A stretch of 64,000 bases of DNA from Antennarius striatus. Its lineage: Eukaryota; Chordata; Actinopteri; Lophiiformes; Antennariidae. Every line of letters begins with the position of its first letter. The stretch's first letter is position 1. The translations under genes and the position numbers were made by a program. Below, piece by piece: positions 26,380-43,020 of the stretch. The stretch lies in NCBI RefSeq assembly GCF_040054535.1, contig NC_090787.1, positions 15,914,501 to 15,978,500 of the forward strand. The letters are read 5' to 3'. Under the pieces are notes generated by a model. It had not been told where the DNA came from, did not search any database, and saw only the letters and a list, made by a program, of their open reading frames with translations.

Positions 26380-28499
26380 TTACAGGTGACAAGCTATGAA
26401 AAAGAGGGGCCGATAAGACCCTCATCACCAGTTCAAGCTCACCCTCGTCTCTCTTCTGTCTCACATGGTTTCTCTTCCATGTTCTATCTGTAGCCATCAA
26501 TAACCGTTATCTCATCTCTTCATGCTCCGCCCACAATCACATCCCTGTGATGGACTGGAGGAAGACTGAGAAATTGGATGTCCTCTCTTGGACTAACATG
26601 AATTTTGGATGCCTGAAATGCTTTGAGCATGTATGGAAGAAAGGCTCCTCAGTTAAAAGTGCCAATAGAGAAATGATGTGGACTGCTCTTTTAGGATATA
26701 TTTGGATATATTGGATAAAAACATATATATAATATATTTTAGTCTGTATCGCACTGTACCCTCAGTACAACTTTCCATCATGCAGCCCTGAATACACACA
26801 TGAAAAAAATGAAATGTGGAGGACTTGATTTCTGTCCAAGATGGGGATGAAACCATCCATCATGACTAAAAACATAAAGCTGCATCAGCAACTCTCAGCA
26901 CTTTTTCCCCCGAACATGATCATTGGTTTAATGACTGTCAGGACATTGTACAAGGGAAGAAACAATTAATAAAAGTTTGTTTAATGGTGCAACTGACAAA
27001 AAAATATTTATTTAGGTTAATTAAGAAACAGTTTGCTTGGCATATATTATGATAAATTGACTTCTTCCGGCTTGTATTTCTATTAGAATAAATCATCATT
27101 TTGCCTTAGGCTGACAGTAATTATAATGGGCATTTTCCATTATTTTCCAACATTTTATAAACAAATAATTAATTGAAGAATTGAAAATACAAATACTTGT
27201 TATTTGCGACCGATAAAGTGGAAACAAAATATGATTCAGCAAACATAATTATGAATCTATCCCCATCGGTCAGTCAGTTAGCCTTGCTTAGACTGTTAGG
27301 CCAAATTTTAAATAACAATTCACTTGTTATTTGTTTAAACAATAAAACATTTTACTGGAAAAATGCCCCCCCCGCTTTCAGTCTCCTGGCTATATCATTT
27401 CTTGGGAACACATAAAAGTGGTATTGATCTTAAGAGTGGCACTGAACTTTCAGCGAGAAGATTTTTCTTAAATGTCAGACTGTTGCTTATTCTTCATGCC
27501 TCCTGAAAATAAAAATAAAAAACAAAATGACTGAAATATTCCAACAATCCTTGCACTTACAATTGCAGGCAGTTTCCTTCACTCAACAAACACAAGCAGA
27601 CACAGTAGCCTGATTAAAAATGAGGGGATTAAGACAAGGTGCTCAAATGAAATGACAAAATGCAGAACAAAATGCAGTATGTCGAGGGATCTGACAAAAG
27701 CCTATCATGCTGAACACATTACCGGGTATTTGTTTGTCAATCTCCCTGTCCTCTTCACCTCTGCTTTACATCCATCACATGATTGTTGTGCGTGTGTTTC
27801 TCTGATGTCTGTGGTGCTCTTGCTTATGCCAAAGTAAACTGCGTACGTCTGTAGACGCCGTGTACGTGTCTGCCTTCGCTCTTCTGCTCACCTCTCTCTG
27901 AATCAGGACATGCTGTGAGCAGCTGATGATGCTCATGACTCAGGAATGTGAGAATGTCATCAGTCTGGGAACTGTTTTTTGTCCTTCTGCCAGTGATGCT
28001 CAAGCTGTAACTACACTTCTTTGAGTACTGATGCTGTCAGTATCTTTGTGTTCTTCAATTTTCTTGCCAGTTCAAGTGTCTTCTATATGTGGCTAAAATG
28101 CAGGTGCGACTTAATGAATATTCCATCAGTGTGTTACTGTTATAATGATCCCTAGTCTGATTGTATTTCCAGGACTACTCAGACTATGTGCTAAAGCAGA
28201 ATGAGGGATGTGTCCGTTCACTCATTGGCAACAGATCCAAAGTTGCTCAAAAAACACCAGAGGAAGAAAATACACTTCACTTCTGTTGTCCCAGCATTAA
28301 TATATTAGCTAGGCAGCTAGCCGAGCACTAAGGCTTGGGCTAAAGTCAGTCAGGGAGACCGTTCCACTGCATGGTGAGGCCTGTATTATTATTTTTTCTT
28401 ATACCATACCATCATTCACACCTCTCACACATACTCATTCCTAATTCCCTGTCAGTATCTGAACTGTCAATTGAGATGTCAGCTGTTCGCACCAGCTGG
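26380..28499. other. No gene seen
   Basis: About 2.1 kb of AT-rich intronic sequence with no recognised exon, RNA or mobile element. Confidence 0.5.
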
Positions 28500-28745
28500 T
28501 CACATCTATCCAATAGCACAGTGACATTCTTTCACAGCCTTGGTACTGTCTTTATAAATATGATTCTGTCAGTGTCTCTTGTTCATTCATGTGGCTGGTA
28601 TACTGTATATGTCCTTCAGTTCCTGTCACCTCAGGTCACCAACTTCTTAATTTTTTTTAGCCTCTTCATCCTCATGAGTCTCAGCAGAGTCATCAGCCAC
28701 CACCGCCACTGGTGTCTTGCTACTGCTCAGAGGTCCTTTAATCTA
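28500..28745 (+). repeat. Unassigned interspersed repeat, copy B
   Basis: Collinear partner of 12025-12240, sharing the 16-mer at 28506-28521 and three further blocks in the same order. A 132-codon open frame across this copy (28371-28769) shows no known domain and is not conserved in frame with copy A, so it is not called as a gene. Confidence 0.5.
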
Positions 28746-29769
28746 GATTTTCTGAAGAGTCAGTGTTAGAAAGATCTTCTAGCATTACTGTCACATATCA
28801 TCAACAGCAATATACAACAATATACTGTCTTTACTTCATCAGTCTCTTCTGGTTGAACCATCTGTTCCCTCGTACAAATACACAAGTGCCTGAAAGAAAA
28901 TTTACCTATTTGCATTGCCCTGTGGCAACACCAATATACCGGTCAAATAAATACGTGCCTTTAAGCTATCAAATGAAAACATACATACAGCAGACATTCA
29001 TACATTCAAGGGGTTTGTGTGTGTGTGTGTGTGTGTCTGTACTGCATATTGCATGTTAGCATAATAGCCCACTATCTACTAACATTGCATAAACAGTTGT
29101 AATGACTATAATAGTACAAGTAATGAAAAAAGGATTGTGAGATCATTATCGTAGATCTCAATCCACTGTGGTAGACACTTTAAGAGTCAGGGCTGAGCTG
29201 GTTAATTGGAGTTAAGAGTTGGAATAAAGTTTAAAATGGTTGCTCTTTACATTTGCTGGCTCTGTAATGTCTGCAGGTAATAGTGCATATTCCAAGAATA
29301 AAATGTGAGAGGGCTCCCATGGGATTTTTGTGTGTATGTTTGATAATGGTTCTTTCATAGATTGTATTAAGGGACGGTTGTTCCTTCCCATTAATCACAT
29401 TCTAATCAGAATGTGTGTGTGCACACCAGATGGGAATTTTGCAAATTTAAATGGCTGCGATTTCAATATCTTATGTTATAGATGTTATAATCATGTCAAA
29501 TATAAAAGTTACAAACCAACGTTAAACAAGTTAAACTTTTGACTTCTGAGTTCCAATAACCTTTGACTTTACCTTTGGGCCTCTCAGCAGCGCTGCATTC
29601 TGAACCTCTAGGATCATATAGAATAGACTAAAGGAAACTGGCTTTGCTTGAATACTATAAAACAGAACAATCTACATGCAAACACAAACCTATAGTAGTA
29701 TGGTGCACTAGCAATAGTTCTAGTAGTAGATATGTTAATTAATAAATTAAAAACATTTCAGAGCATATG

Positions 29770-29772
<3 letters not shown>
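28746..29772. other. No gene seen
   Basis: Intronic sequence with a 22-bp TG run near 29014-29036. Nothing else recognised. Confidence 0.45.

Positions 29773-29819
<47 letters not shown>
29773..29819. repeat. (CA)n microsatellite
   Basis: 47 bp of pure CA units. Confidence 0.95.
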
Positions 29820-35249
<5,430 letters not shown>

Positions 35250-35396
35250 GGATGGATGGATGGATGGATGGATGGATGGATGGATGGATGGATGGATGGA
35301 TGGATGGATGGATGGATGGATAGATGGATGGATGGATGGATGGATGGATGGATGGATGGATGGATGGATGGACGGATGAACGGATGGATGGATGGA
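35250..35396. repeat. (GGAT)n minisatellite-like tract
   Basis: About 36 tetranucleotide GGAT units with a few TAGA and GGAC variants. Such tracts are common tails of fish LINEs and SINEs, but no element body adjoins it here. Confidence 0.95.
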
Positions 35397-37020
35397 CCTT
35401 AGCTAACTGGAGGACTTGAGTGGAATATATAAACAACAATGGTTTACATCTTTTCCCCTAAAGATTAGAAGACTAGTTATGTTTTTTTTTTAATATGAGA
35501 AGAATGTCTGTGCTGAACTGGTCTCCTCCTTGTCTGTCACATACTTTGAATTCACTTGTTAATCTTACCTGACATCTTCCATTATTCTTTCCTCATCCAT
35601 ATTATCTCACAAGCTTATCTGCTCACTCAAACATCAACAAGGCAGACTGCTGCAGCATACACAAAGATCGGGCTTTGTTACATTTACATTTAAACCATTT
35701 GAACTGAAACCCTGAGCAGTTGTTGAAATTGTGGATCAAGAATTTACTGGAGCAGAGTGGTCTGAGGTGAGAAGAATGAGAAAGATAAGCGTGAAAGGCG
35801 CTAATTGTTGTTTCAGGCTGTCTAAAGTCTTTTTTATTGTCCTACAGAGTGATTCTTCAAGGAGCACTGGTTTGTGATGCAGGCCTGAGGTGCTGTGCTT
35901 TCACAAAGGTCATATGAACGCTGAAGCAGATTAGCAATTCAGATTGGATTGAAGGGGCTAAAAGGCTACTGTAGCCCTGCCTGAGTCTGATTACATTAGC
36001 AAAGAGTAGGAGTGCAAATGCACACAACTGATTAGATGGAAGCAAGAAGGAAGCAACTACACAATGCATACAGTCTCTGACACAGGCATAGCAATAAGGT
36101 GTGACTCACACTAAATAAACACATGATACCACTGTGATGAAGGTTTATCCTCAGTATATCCTCCCACTGGTTTTTATTTTTCCTCACACGCACATAGATG
36201 GTCAGCACTCACCGCCCAGCACGCTGGCTGTCTGCCTGTGTGCACCATATATCTTGTAGAGATAAGTTTGGGCTGCGGTATCATCGTGAGGTCAGTTCTA
36301 AGGAGAGACTTCCTGCTTTGAGAGGGTCACTGTGTAGCAGGTGTTGTACTGCTGTTATGGTGATTCTGCAGGTTCACCTGCTTTAGACTAGTCTGATAAG
36401 AACTGCCTTTACAATGTCTGACATCATTGACAATAAGGATAATAAACTCATGGTGCTGCAGTTCACATTTTAGCTGCTGAGCAAAAATAATGCCTCGAAA
36501 TAGAGAACATCTAGCAAGTTAAACTAAAATTATCCCTGAACACATGTCTCACATCCCCAGAGTCATTAATCAAGTTCCATACCAGCAAATATATGTGTTT
36601 GACGCTGAAAGACCTCGACTCTGCATTTCTTGACTTCATCAGGTGGTTTCATGAGCTGAGCTGAATTTCAGTAATAGGGTAGGAAAAATGAAGGACATGT
36701 TGTTATGGTGTTTGTTTCAATGAAACACACTATGCAACTAGTCAAATCAGAATACCGGTAATTAAAAATAACAGATAACAGTTTAGACGGCTGAAGGAAC
36801 GAACGTGCTTCCGGAGAGGCCTCGGACGGGGCCTTCTTTTCAGCACCACGGACAGCAAGCAGAAGCCACGCAGCACATGGAGAGCTGCAAGCCTCTGCAA
36901 CAGTACACTGCACAACAAATCAAACAGATTGAAGAGCAATCCAACCGATGAATCCCCATCATGTTGCAATTTACAGGTAACTTTTTATGCCTATGGGTAG
37001 TACAAAAAAGAAGTGTCTTC

Positions 37021-37024
<4 letters not shown>
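35397..37024. other. No gene seen
   Basis: Intronic sequence. A GC-richer patch at about 36.8-36.95 kb carries short overlapping frames without recognisable protein content. Confidence 0.45.

Positions 37025-37079
<55 letters not shown>
37025..37079. repeat. (TG)n microsatellite
   Basis: 55 bp of TG units. Confidence 0.95.
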
Positions 37080-37082
<3 letters not shown>

Positions 37083-37507
37083 CTTCTGTGTGTATCGGTG
37101 ATGTAGACTTCGAGCATACAACGCTGTTGACATGCGCAACGTGTACTCCACAGTCTGTTCAGTAATGCTGCCATGTCATTTTGAACAACAAGCAAACTGG
37201 GGACGATACAAAGCCTGGATTAGGTGCAGGAATCACTTGTGCTATTAATAACACTGAAATAAGCACCAATCAGAGCCCTCTCTGCCTTCATTTCATAGAG
37301 CGGCAGCACAAGCCTGGATCTTACTCCAAATGCCAAACATCACCTCCACAGTCGCAGTTGGTGAAGTAGTTCATATCAGATGGGCTAGAATCAGAGTGGG
37401 AAAGAAGGGGAAGGATTAAGAAGAGGGTGATGAAGGTCTACAGGTGCCAGCATCTTACAAAACCAACAAGAGGAGCTGATATGACAGAGGCTTTATCCTC
37501 TAGTATG

Positions 37508-37530
37508 GATTCTAAAAAAAAAAAAAAAAA
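37508..37530. repeat. Poly(A) run
   Basis: About 19 consecutive A. No retroposon body is recognisable next to it. Confidence 0.85.
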
Positions 37531-37605
37531 AATACTATAGACTGACAGATATGCCCAACGGTTGCCATGACGACTGAGAACCCACCCTCTTGAATGCACT
37601 TGGCA

Positions 37606-37608
<3 letters not shown>

Positions 37609-37640
<32 letters not shown>
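37609..37640. repeat. (GT)n tract just inside NALF1 intron 1
   Basis: On the NALF1 transcript (minus strand) this is a CA repeat starting at about intron position +33, preceded by a GC-rich alternating stretch (37641-37652). CA repeats bind hnRNP L in vertebrates, so this could influence use of the exon 1 donor. Confidence 0.9.
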
Positions 37641-37645
<5 letters not shown>

Positions 37646-37666
37646 TGCGCGGCACGGCCTCGTCAG

Positions 37667-37672
37667 TCTTAC
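37667..37672 (-). other. NALF1: Splice donor of NALF1 exon 1
   Basis: Minus strand reads AAG|GTAAGA, a near-consensus donor, exactly where similarity to NALF1 ends. Exon 1 ends in phase 0 after the lysine codon of MEECK. Confidence 0.88.
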
Positions 37673-38401
37673 CTTGCATTCCTCCATGCATGTCCGAACA
37701 GAGTATGCATCCGTCTCGTATTTCTGAACCAGCAATTCAAACTCCCGGTACTTCTTTTCCGCATCCTGGTCCAGATGCTGATAAGCCCGGACGCACTTCC
37801 TGCATCCTTGCTGATCCACCCCCGTGGTCGTATTCAGGGTGCAATTCAAAACGCCCGGACTCGTAAACCCGTAAAACAAATCCAAAAGTGAGTAGGAATT
37901 ACAAAAAGAAAGGTATAAATCGCTCAGATTCACGTACGCCAACTGCGTCCCCTTGTCCCATCCGCCGGAGAGGCCGAGGCACACGGTGTGCGCGTCCGTG
38001 AATGTAAAGCAGTCTTTGGACAGGCTGTCGGGGTGACAGGTGTCCATTCGCCATAGAGTAGAATTCCCTAGAAAAATAACATCTTGCTCTCTGGCGAGGT
38101 GGTGGTGGGGGTCGGGTGATGTTGGGATATGTGGTCGGTGGAGGGAGTTTAGGTACTCCGCCATGTCCGTAATTGCAGGCTCCTCGTCCGATCGCTTGTC
38201 TCGGGTCCGCGTCAGTTTCGCCTCGGCGCAGAACCACAAGTGATCAGAGAGCAGGACGGTGATGAACAGGAGAGATGCCAGCGATAGTCGCCATCTCTGG
38301 GCCCGCTCCGACTCGGTAAATGGCTTCTCGTTCTCTCGGGGTGCAAACCAGAATTTTAAACCTTCATCATGCTGCCGACGCATCCAAGCACCCCTGGTCA
38401 T
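37673..38401 (-). CDS. NALF1: NALCN channel auxiliary factor 1, exon 1
   Basis: Codes for the first 243 residues of NALF1 (FAM155A), a membrane protein that helps the NALCN sodium-leak channel fold, reach the plasma membrane and work together with UNC79 and UNC80. The start MTRGAWM is the conserved family N-terminus; the ATG has A at -3. Residues 27-60 (ERAQRWRLSLASLL then DHLWFCAEAKLTRTRDK) include a membrane segment at about 41-57. Residues 105-243 begin the Cys-rich ectodomain, with Cys at 122, 131, 141, 167, 187, 200, 203, 238 and 242 and N-glycosylation sequons at N112, N158, N186 and N190. The ectodomain continues in exons not found in this window. The poly-Gln/His stretch of the mammalian protein is absent. 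Position next to ABHD13 and TNFSF13B favours NALF1 over its paralogue NALF2. Confidence 0.93.
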
Positions 38402-39031
38402 ATTTTAGGAAAGTGCTGCCCTGGCCGACTCCACCGCAGGGGCTGCTTTGCCACAATACTCATTGACTTGAGGGGAGATGGACTCCGGTTGGTTCTCCTC
38501 CTCCGTAACGGTGGGGTGCCGTACCTTCGCCGGTCCAGGGCGCCCGCAACAGTCGGTGCTATTCCGATTCAATTAGCGCGTCCGTACAGATTATGCTTCG
38601 CGCTGCCGCATCCCGGTTCTCCATGGCTCTCCTGGAGGAAACGGCGTCCTCTTTGACCGCATGACTCCCTCTTCCCTACCGTCCCTCTCCCCGGGCTTGT
38701 TTCTCTCGTCGGGGGACGCAGGGAGACCAGCTGTTGCGAGCCTCTCGGTACTGATGCTGCGCGTCTGCCGCGTTCAGTTTGCAGATTTACTTAAAGGAGT
38801 GCAACCAGTCCTCTCGATGCAACCGTGCATCTTTCTCTGTCTCGTAGCTGGGCGAAAAGCCTAGAATAATTTCTCCCTTTGGCTATTGTCATCTTGAACC
38901 GCGGTTAAGTTGCCGCCATGTTCGCCTTGAAACACTTTTTCGGAGAGCTGAGTCTGTTTGCGTCATCTCCATCGCTGCGATAGCTCCATCGTTGCGCAGT
39001 GGCGGAGCAGCTTATTACCAATGGTGCACAC
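38402..39031 (-). promoter_or_regulatory. NALF1: CpG-rich 5' leader and promoter of NALF1
   Basis: The region upstream of the NALF1 ATG is clearly richer in CpG than the surrounding DNA (dense CG between 38.4 and 39.0 kb), as expected for a CpG-island promoter. A YY1-like core (GCCGCCATGTT at 38912-38922) lies in it; YY1 motifs often sit near transcription starts. No TATA box is evident. Frames of 67-95 codons on the plus strand here are composition effects. Confidence 0.6.
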
Positions 39032-39032
39032 T

Positions 39033-39073
<41 letters not shown>

Positions 39074-39108
39074 GAACACACACACACACAAACACACACG
39101 AACACACT
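39032..39108. repeat. (CA)n microsatellite
   Basis: CA units with CG and AA interruptions, starting with CGCGCGCA, just upstream of the NALF1 promoter. Confidence 0.93.
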
Positions 39109-41621
39109 CTCACATACAGGGAGGGGGAGGGAGCACAAAGGTGGTTAAAGGTGTTTTGAATGAATGACAGTCGACAAATATTTGATAAGGCGCACTAGTC
39201 GACATCTTGCTTTTTGGCGCAGGATAGATGCGATCTGCCATTCACAACATCAATGCAGCTGAGACATTAAGACATTAAAAGTCATTGATATGGCCTGTTT
39301 CATACACCACTGTAGGCCTAATACAAATCGTCACAGATCAGAGTTTTTTAATCATACCAGAATTGAAATTAATAAAGCAGTTGAACACAAGGTTTGTGTT
39401 TTTAGGATTACCAGCAGTGCGCACGTACCTGTTCTCTGTCAGTGGGTATTATCTAATCATTAGTGGTTCGTTTGGACAGCGTGTTTAAAACAAGCACAGC
39501 GCTTAGAATCAGAGAGACAAACAGAGAGAGAAGGGGAAGCGGTAGTGGCTTTTGGGGTAGTAGAAGTAAATTACAGCATTTATCCTCGTTCTCAAAGCTA
39601 CTAATCATTGTCAGCGTGTGTGGCTTGGAGGGATACCAATGAGAGTATTGTTTCGCATTAAAGACTTCATATTGGGATACAACAGGAGATGATTACCTGA
39701 TTAATTTATGCTGAAGGCCGGTTATTATGCAATTTGTTGTTGCAGGGGGGAAAATGTTCATGGAACTCCAGTCAAACATTTTTTTTTGTGCAGCCAGGAC
39801 TTCTATACCATAAAAATATATTATGTCATTAATTTTGGATCCTCCGATTGATCAGAGCTGACTGCAAAGCTTCTGAATGTAAACCAACTTCAAAAGCAGC
39901 AGAAAGAAATGTGTTTCGTTGTTTGCTAAAGCAAACACAAAGTCACTCATGTGCCAGTTGTATTTGGTTGTTTGTCCAGGAACAAGGCTGGTCGGTGATA
40001 TAAATTGCTGAATTTCACCAAATATCAGCAAGTACTCACAGACAGAAATCCAGTTCGCTGTTTTGAACCTCCCCGCCCCCCCTTGATCCCTGATCATGAC
40101 TGATGGGGACTGAAGGTTTACCGTGGAGGACCTAAATTTCAGTGGAAGCATCAACTGGATTTAAAAGCGCAGACGGTGTTTTGACAAACATCTGTTGTGT
40201 CAGTGCTAGGGATGCTTGAATGCTCGTCATTTATCACTCATTGTTCTAACATATTATGTCACTGCGGGATGCTGTGATAATGCCTCGCGGTGATAGATGT
40301 CCTACTTCAGCTGGGATTGTCTTGTCTGTCTCTAGCTGTACTCCCCCTTTCTCCGCTGGGCTCTTTTGGTCGACACATGGATGCTCTAACCTGACCAGGA
40401 CCCTCATACCACACCAGCATAAATTTGCATATTTCAAACTGAAAGTCTGAAAGTCTGAGCTGAAAGTCAGCTCCTGAAACATAACATACAGTAATGTCCT
40501 CCATTTCTACATGCATGTGTACAATTGCTAATATTATCTGTACTGCTCCAGCAGCTCTTGCAGAAATGCAGGTTTAGCTAAACATCTAAAAGAAATAGGG
40601 AACACATAATAGGTATGACATTCAATATCAAAAACCTCTTTAATTCTATTTTTACTTTTTTTTTTTTTTCCCATTACACTCATTGTCATTTATTGTCACA
40701 GGCACTTAAAGAGTGCCTTTGTTTCATTCAGATAAAGCTCAACTATTTATAAATACCTTGATAAAAATAACTTCATAAACAAATCAAAAATAACCCTGTG
40801 AGGGGTTTGTTGTGTTTGCAGTCCTGTTGAAGTCTTTAAATCACTCATTTTCTAAAAAGAAATTTTGTCCTTTATCGTTTCTACTGAGTCATACAAAAAG
40901 CTTTAACCAATGCTGACTTTGTAGGTTCTAAAAAAAAATTCTTTAAAAAGCCCATTATCAGGAGCATTTTTAGTTATAATGTCAAGACCTTTATGCACCT
41001 AAATATTCTCTGTTTCATCAATGACAAGGACAATGAGACTGGTGGCTTCCAAACTAGACCTACCAAAAGAGGAAGAGAAGAATGGGGTGAAACGAGAGGT
41101 GACATCATCCAACTGTGCCATCTAATGTCAGATACAGAACCTTCACACTTCCTACGCACTGAGTCAGTGTACAAATTACCCTTATTCTTGTCAATCTGTC
41201 AAAATACAAAATATCTCCTTCCATATCTTGCTGGATTTAAGATATATAATCTTTATTTTTTTTTCTCTATATCATTTTTTGCTTTTTCTTACAGCTGCTG
41301 ACTCTTTACCCTTTCTCTCACACTGAGCTGACCCTCCTTCACTCTTATCATACTACCTTAAGCTTTCACTCACCACCACCACGTTTTCCTCTGTATTTCA
41401 GTCTCACTCTTCTTGTATGATTTCAACCCTCTGATATCAGAGATGACAGGCATACGGGATCAGCGTCTGTGATTGGTTAGGAAGGACAACCCCAGCTCTG
41501 GTTTTCCCTTCTCAGATAAATGCATCATACTGTATAAGATGAATGCATTATCCCAGCAGGGAACCAGTATTCACATGTGAACAGGTGTGAACTCATGCCT
41601 GTGTACACGCTAATGTCTTAA
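39109..41621. other. No gene seen; intergenic
   Basis: About 2.5 kb. Poly-T runs near 40.66 and 41.25 kb. Frames of 64-102 codons overlap and show no family. LIG4, expected between NALF1 and ABHD13 in the human order, is not here. Confidence 0.5.
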
Positions 41622-41738
41622 TGTGTGTGTTTGTGTGTGTGTGTGTGTGCGTGCGTGCATGCGTGCGTGCATGCGTGCGTGCGTGTGTGTGTGTGTGTGT
41701 GCGTGCGTGAGTGTGTGCGTGCGTGTATGTGTGTGTGT
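41622..41738. repeat. Alternating purine-pyrimidine (TG/GCGTGC)n tract
   Basis: TG units mixed with GCGTGC and GCATGC over about 117 bp, nearly all alternating purine-pyrimidine, with a GC-rich core favourable to Z-DNA. Confidence 0.93.
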
Positions 41739-42098
41739 TACAGTGTTAATGTAATTATTATTTAAAGGTGAAAGTTTATTCATGACGTTAGGCGTGGTAG
41801 TTTGACAAAATCACATTAACACCAGGTCGATTTGCACTCAAACACATCTCACAGTCTCATCAGTAAATGAGTTTTCGCAGTTGTCATCACATAAGATGAA
41901 AATATAAGATGGAAATTTGGTCTTGTTCCAGTTAGCAATTTAGAATATACACATGATAGCTTCTACAGTATATGTGTGTGTGTGTGTCTTTTGTCAGTTT
42001 CAAATGTCTGCAAATTATTCTATATAGTATTAGAATTTAAGTACATTACATGATTTGTGTCACTTTTCAGGCAGCGACTGATTTGTATTTATCCATTT
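41739..42098. other. No gene seen
   Basis: Single-copy intergenic sequence up to the left flank of the rearranged LINE fragment. Confidence 0.45.
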
Positions 42099-42111
42099 AT
42101 GGTATGAAATT

Positions 42112-42733
42112 CTTTGTCTGGGCATTGGGTCGTCGAGCCCCATGCTGACGACTGTCACCTAATCCACACAGCACGCATCCCCTACAGTTTCCTCGGCAGG
42201 TGGTGAGCCCACCGGAGGTTGGGCCCACATTGTCCTTTCGGGCTGAGCCCGGCCCTCTCCCACCACTCTGGCCTGGCTCCAGAGTGGGGCCCCGGTTGTG
42301 CCATACTGGGTGACGTCACGGTCCTTGATATTGTCCGGTAAATTGATGTAGACCGACCGGTAAATCAAGAGCTTCAAATCACCCAGCCACTCTATGGCTG
42401 GGTGTACCTTTAGAGATAGGGTGAGGAGCTCAGTCATCAGGGAGGAGCTTGGAGTAGAGCCACTGCTCCTCCACCTCGAGCGGAGCCGGCTGAGGTGGCT
42501 CGGGCATCTGTTCCGGATGCCTCCTGGGGGGGTTTTCCGAGCACGTCATACCGGGAGGAGACCAGGGGGAAGACCTAGGACATACATGAGGGATTATGTC
42601 TCTCGGCTGGTCTGGGAACGCCTCGGGATCCCCCTGGAGGAGCTGGAAGAGTGTCTGGGGAGAGGGAAGTATGGGCATCTCTCCTGAGACTGTTGCCCCC
42701 GCCCTGGATAAGCGATTGAAGATGGATTGATGG
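42112..42733 (+). mobile_element. LINE 3' end with internal inversion
   Basis: The right part (about 42405-42733, plus strand) codes for the C-terminal tail of a fish LINE polyprotein (LRDRVRSS-like start, VIREELGVEPLLLHLERSRL, LRWLGHLFRMPPGG, TGRRPGGRPRTYMRDYVSRL, WERLGIPLEELEE) and ends in AAGATGGATTGATGGATGG. The left part (about 42112-42390) is in the opposite orientation: its minus strand encodes LLIYRSVY, a motif from the same polyprotein, then GC-rich sequence resembling the family's 5' leader. The halves meet at a 10-bp fold-back (CACCCAGCCA/TGGCTGGGTG, 42380-42404). A 13-bp flanking repeat with one mismatch (ATGGTATGAAATT at 42099-42111; ATGGCATGAAATT at 42734-42746) suggests one insertion event. 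Clade (L2- or Rex1-like) is not certain. Confidence 0.65.
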
Positions 42734-42899
42734 ATGGCATGAAATTGAATTGAAGTTTTGCTGACCTTGTTCTTGTCTTAATAACATCTGGGATTAATCA
42801 CTGCCACAGATCTAAATGAGGAAACTGTCAATCCACTGTATTTACATGCATTCACTCAAAACACTTCACAACACACATACATTCACATGCTACTAGCGA

Positions 42900-43020
42900 T
42901 GACTAGCATGCAGCATGCCGTCTGATCATCAGGAGCGATCTATTCTACACTCAAGAGCCTCCGTAGGCAGTCTGGGGTTCGGTATCCTGCCCAAGGACAT
43001 TTTGTTCTGGAGCCAGTGTC
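42900..43020 (-). mobile_element. SINE body fragment, antisense
   Basis: The minus strand reads TGTCCTTGGGCAGGATACCG then AACCCCAGACTGCC, the body of the tRNA-SINE family seen at 53041-53408 and 1636-1690. Head and tail are not recognisable. Confidence 0.45.

Noticed and set aside
37535..37672. Extension of NALF1 past the MEECK lysine
   Set aside because: The frame continues into a CA repeat (Thr/His run) directly after a near-consensus donor; this is intron.
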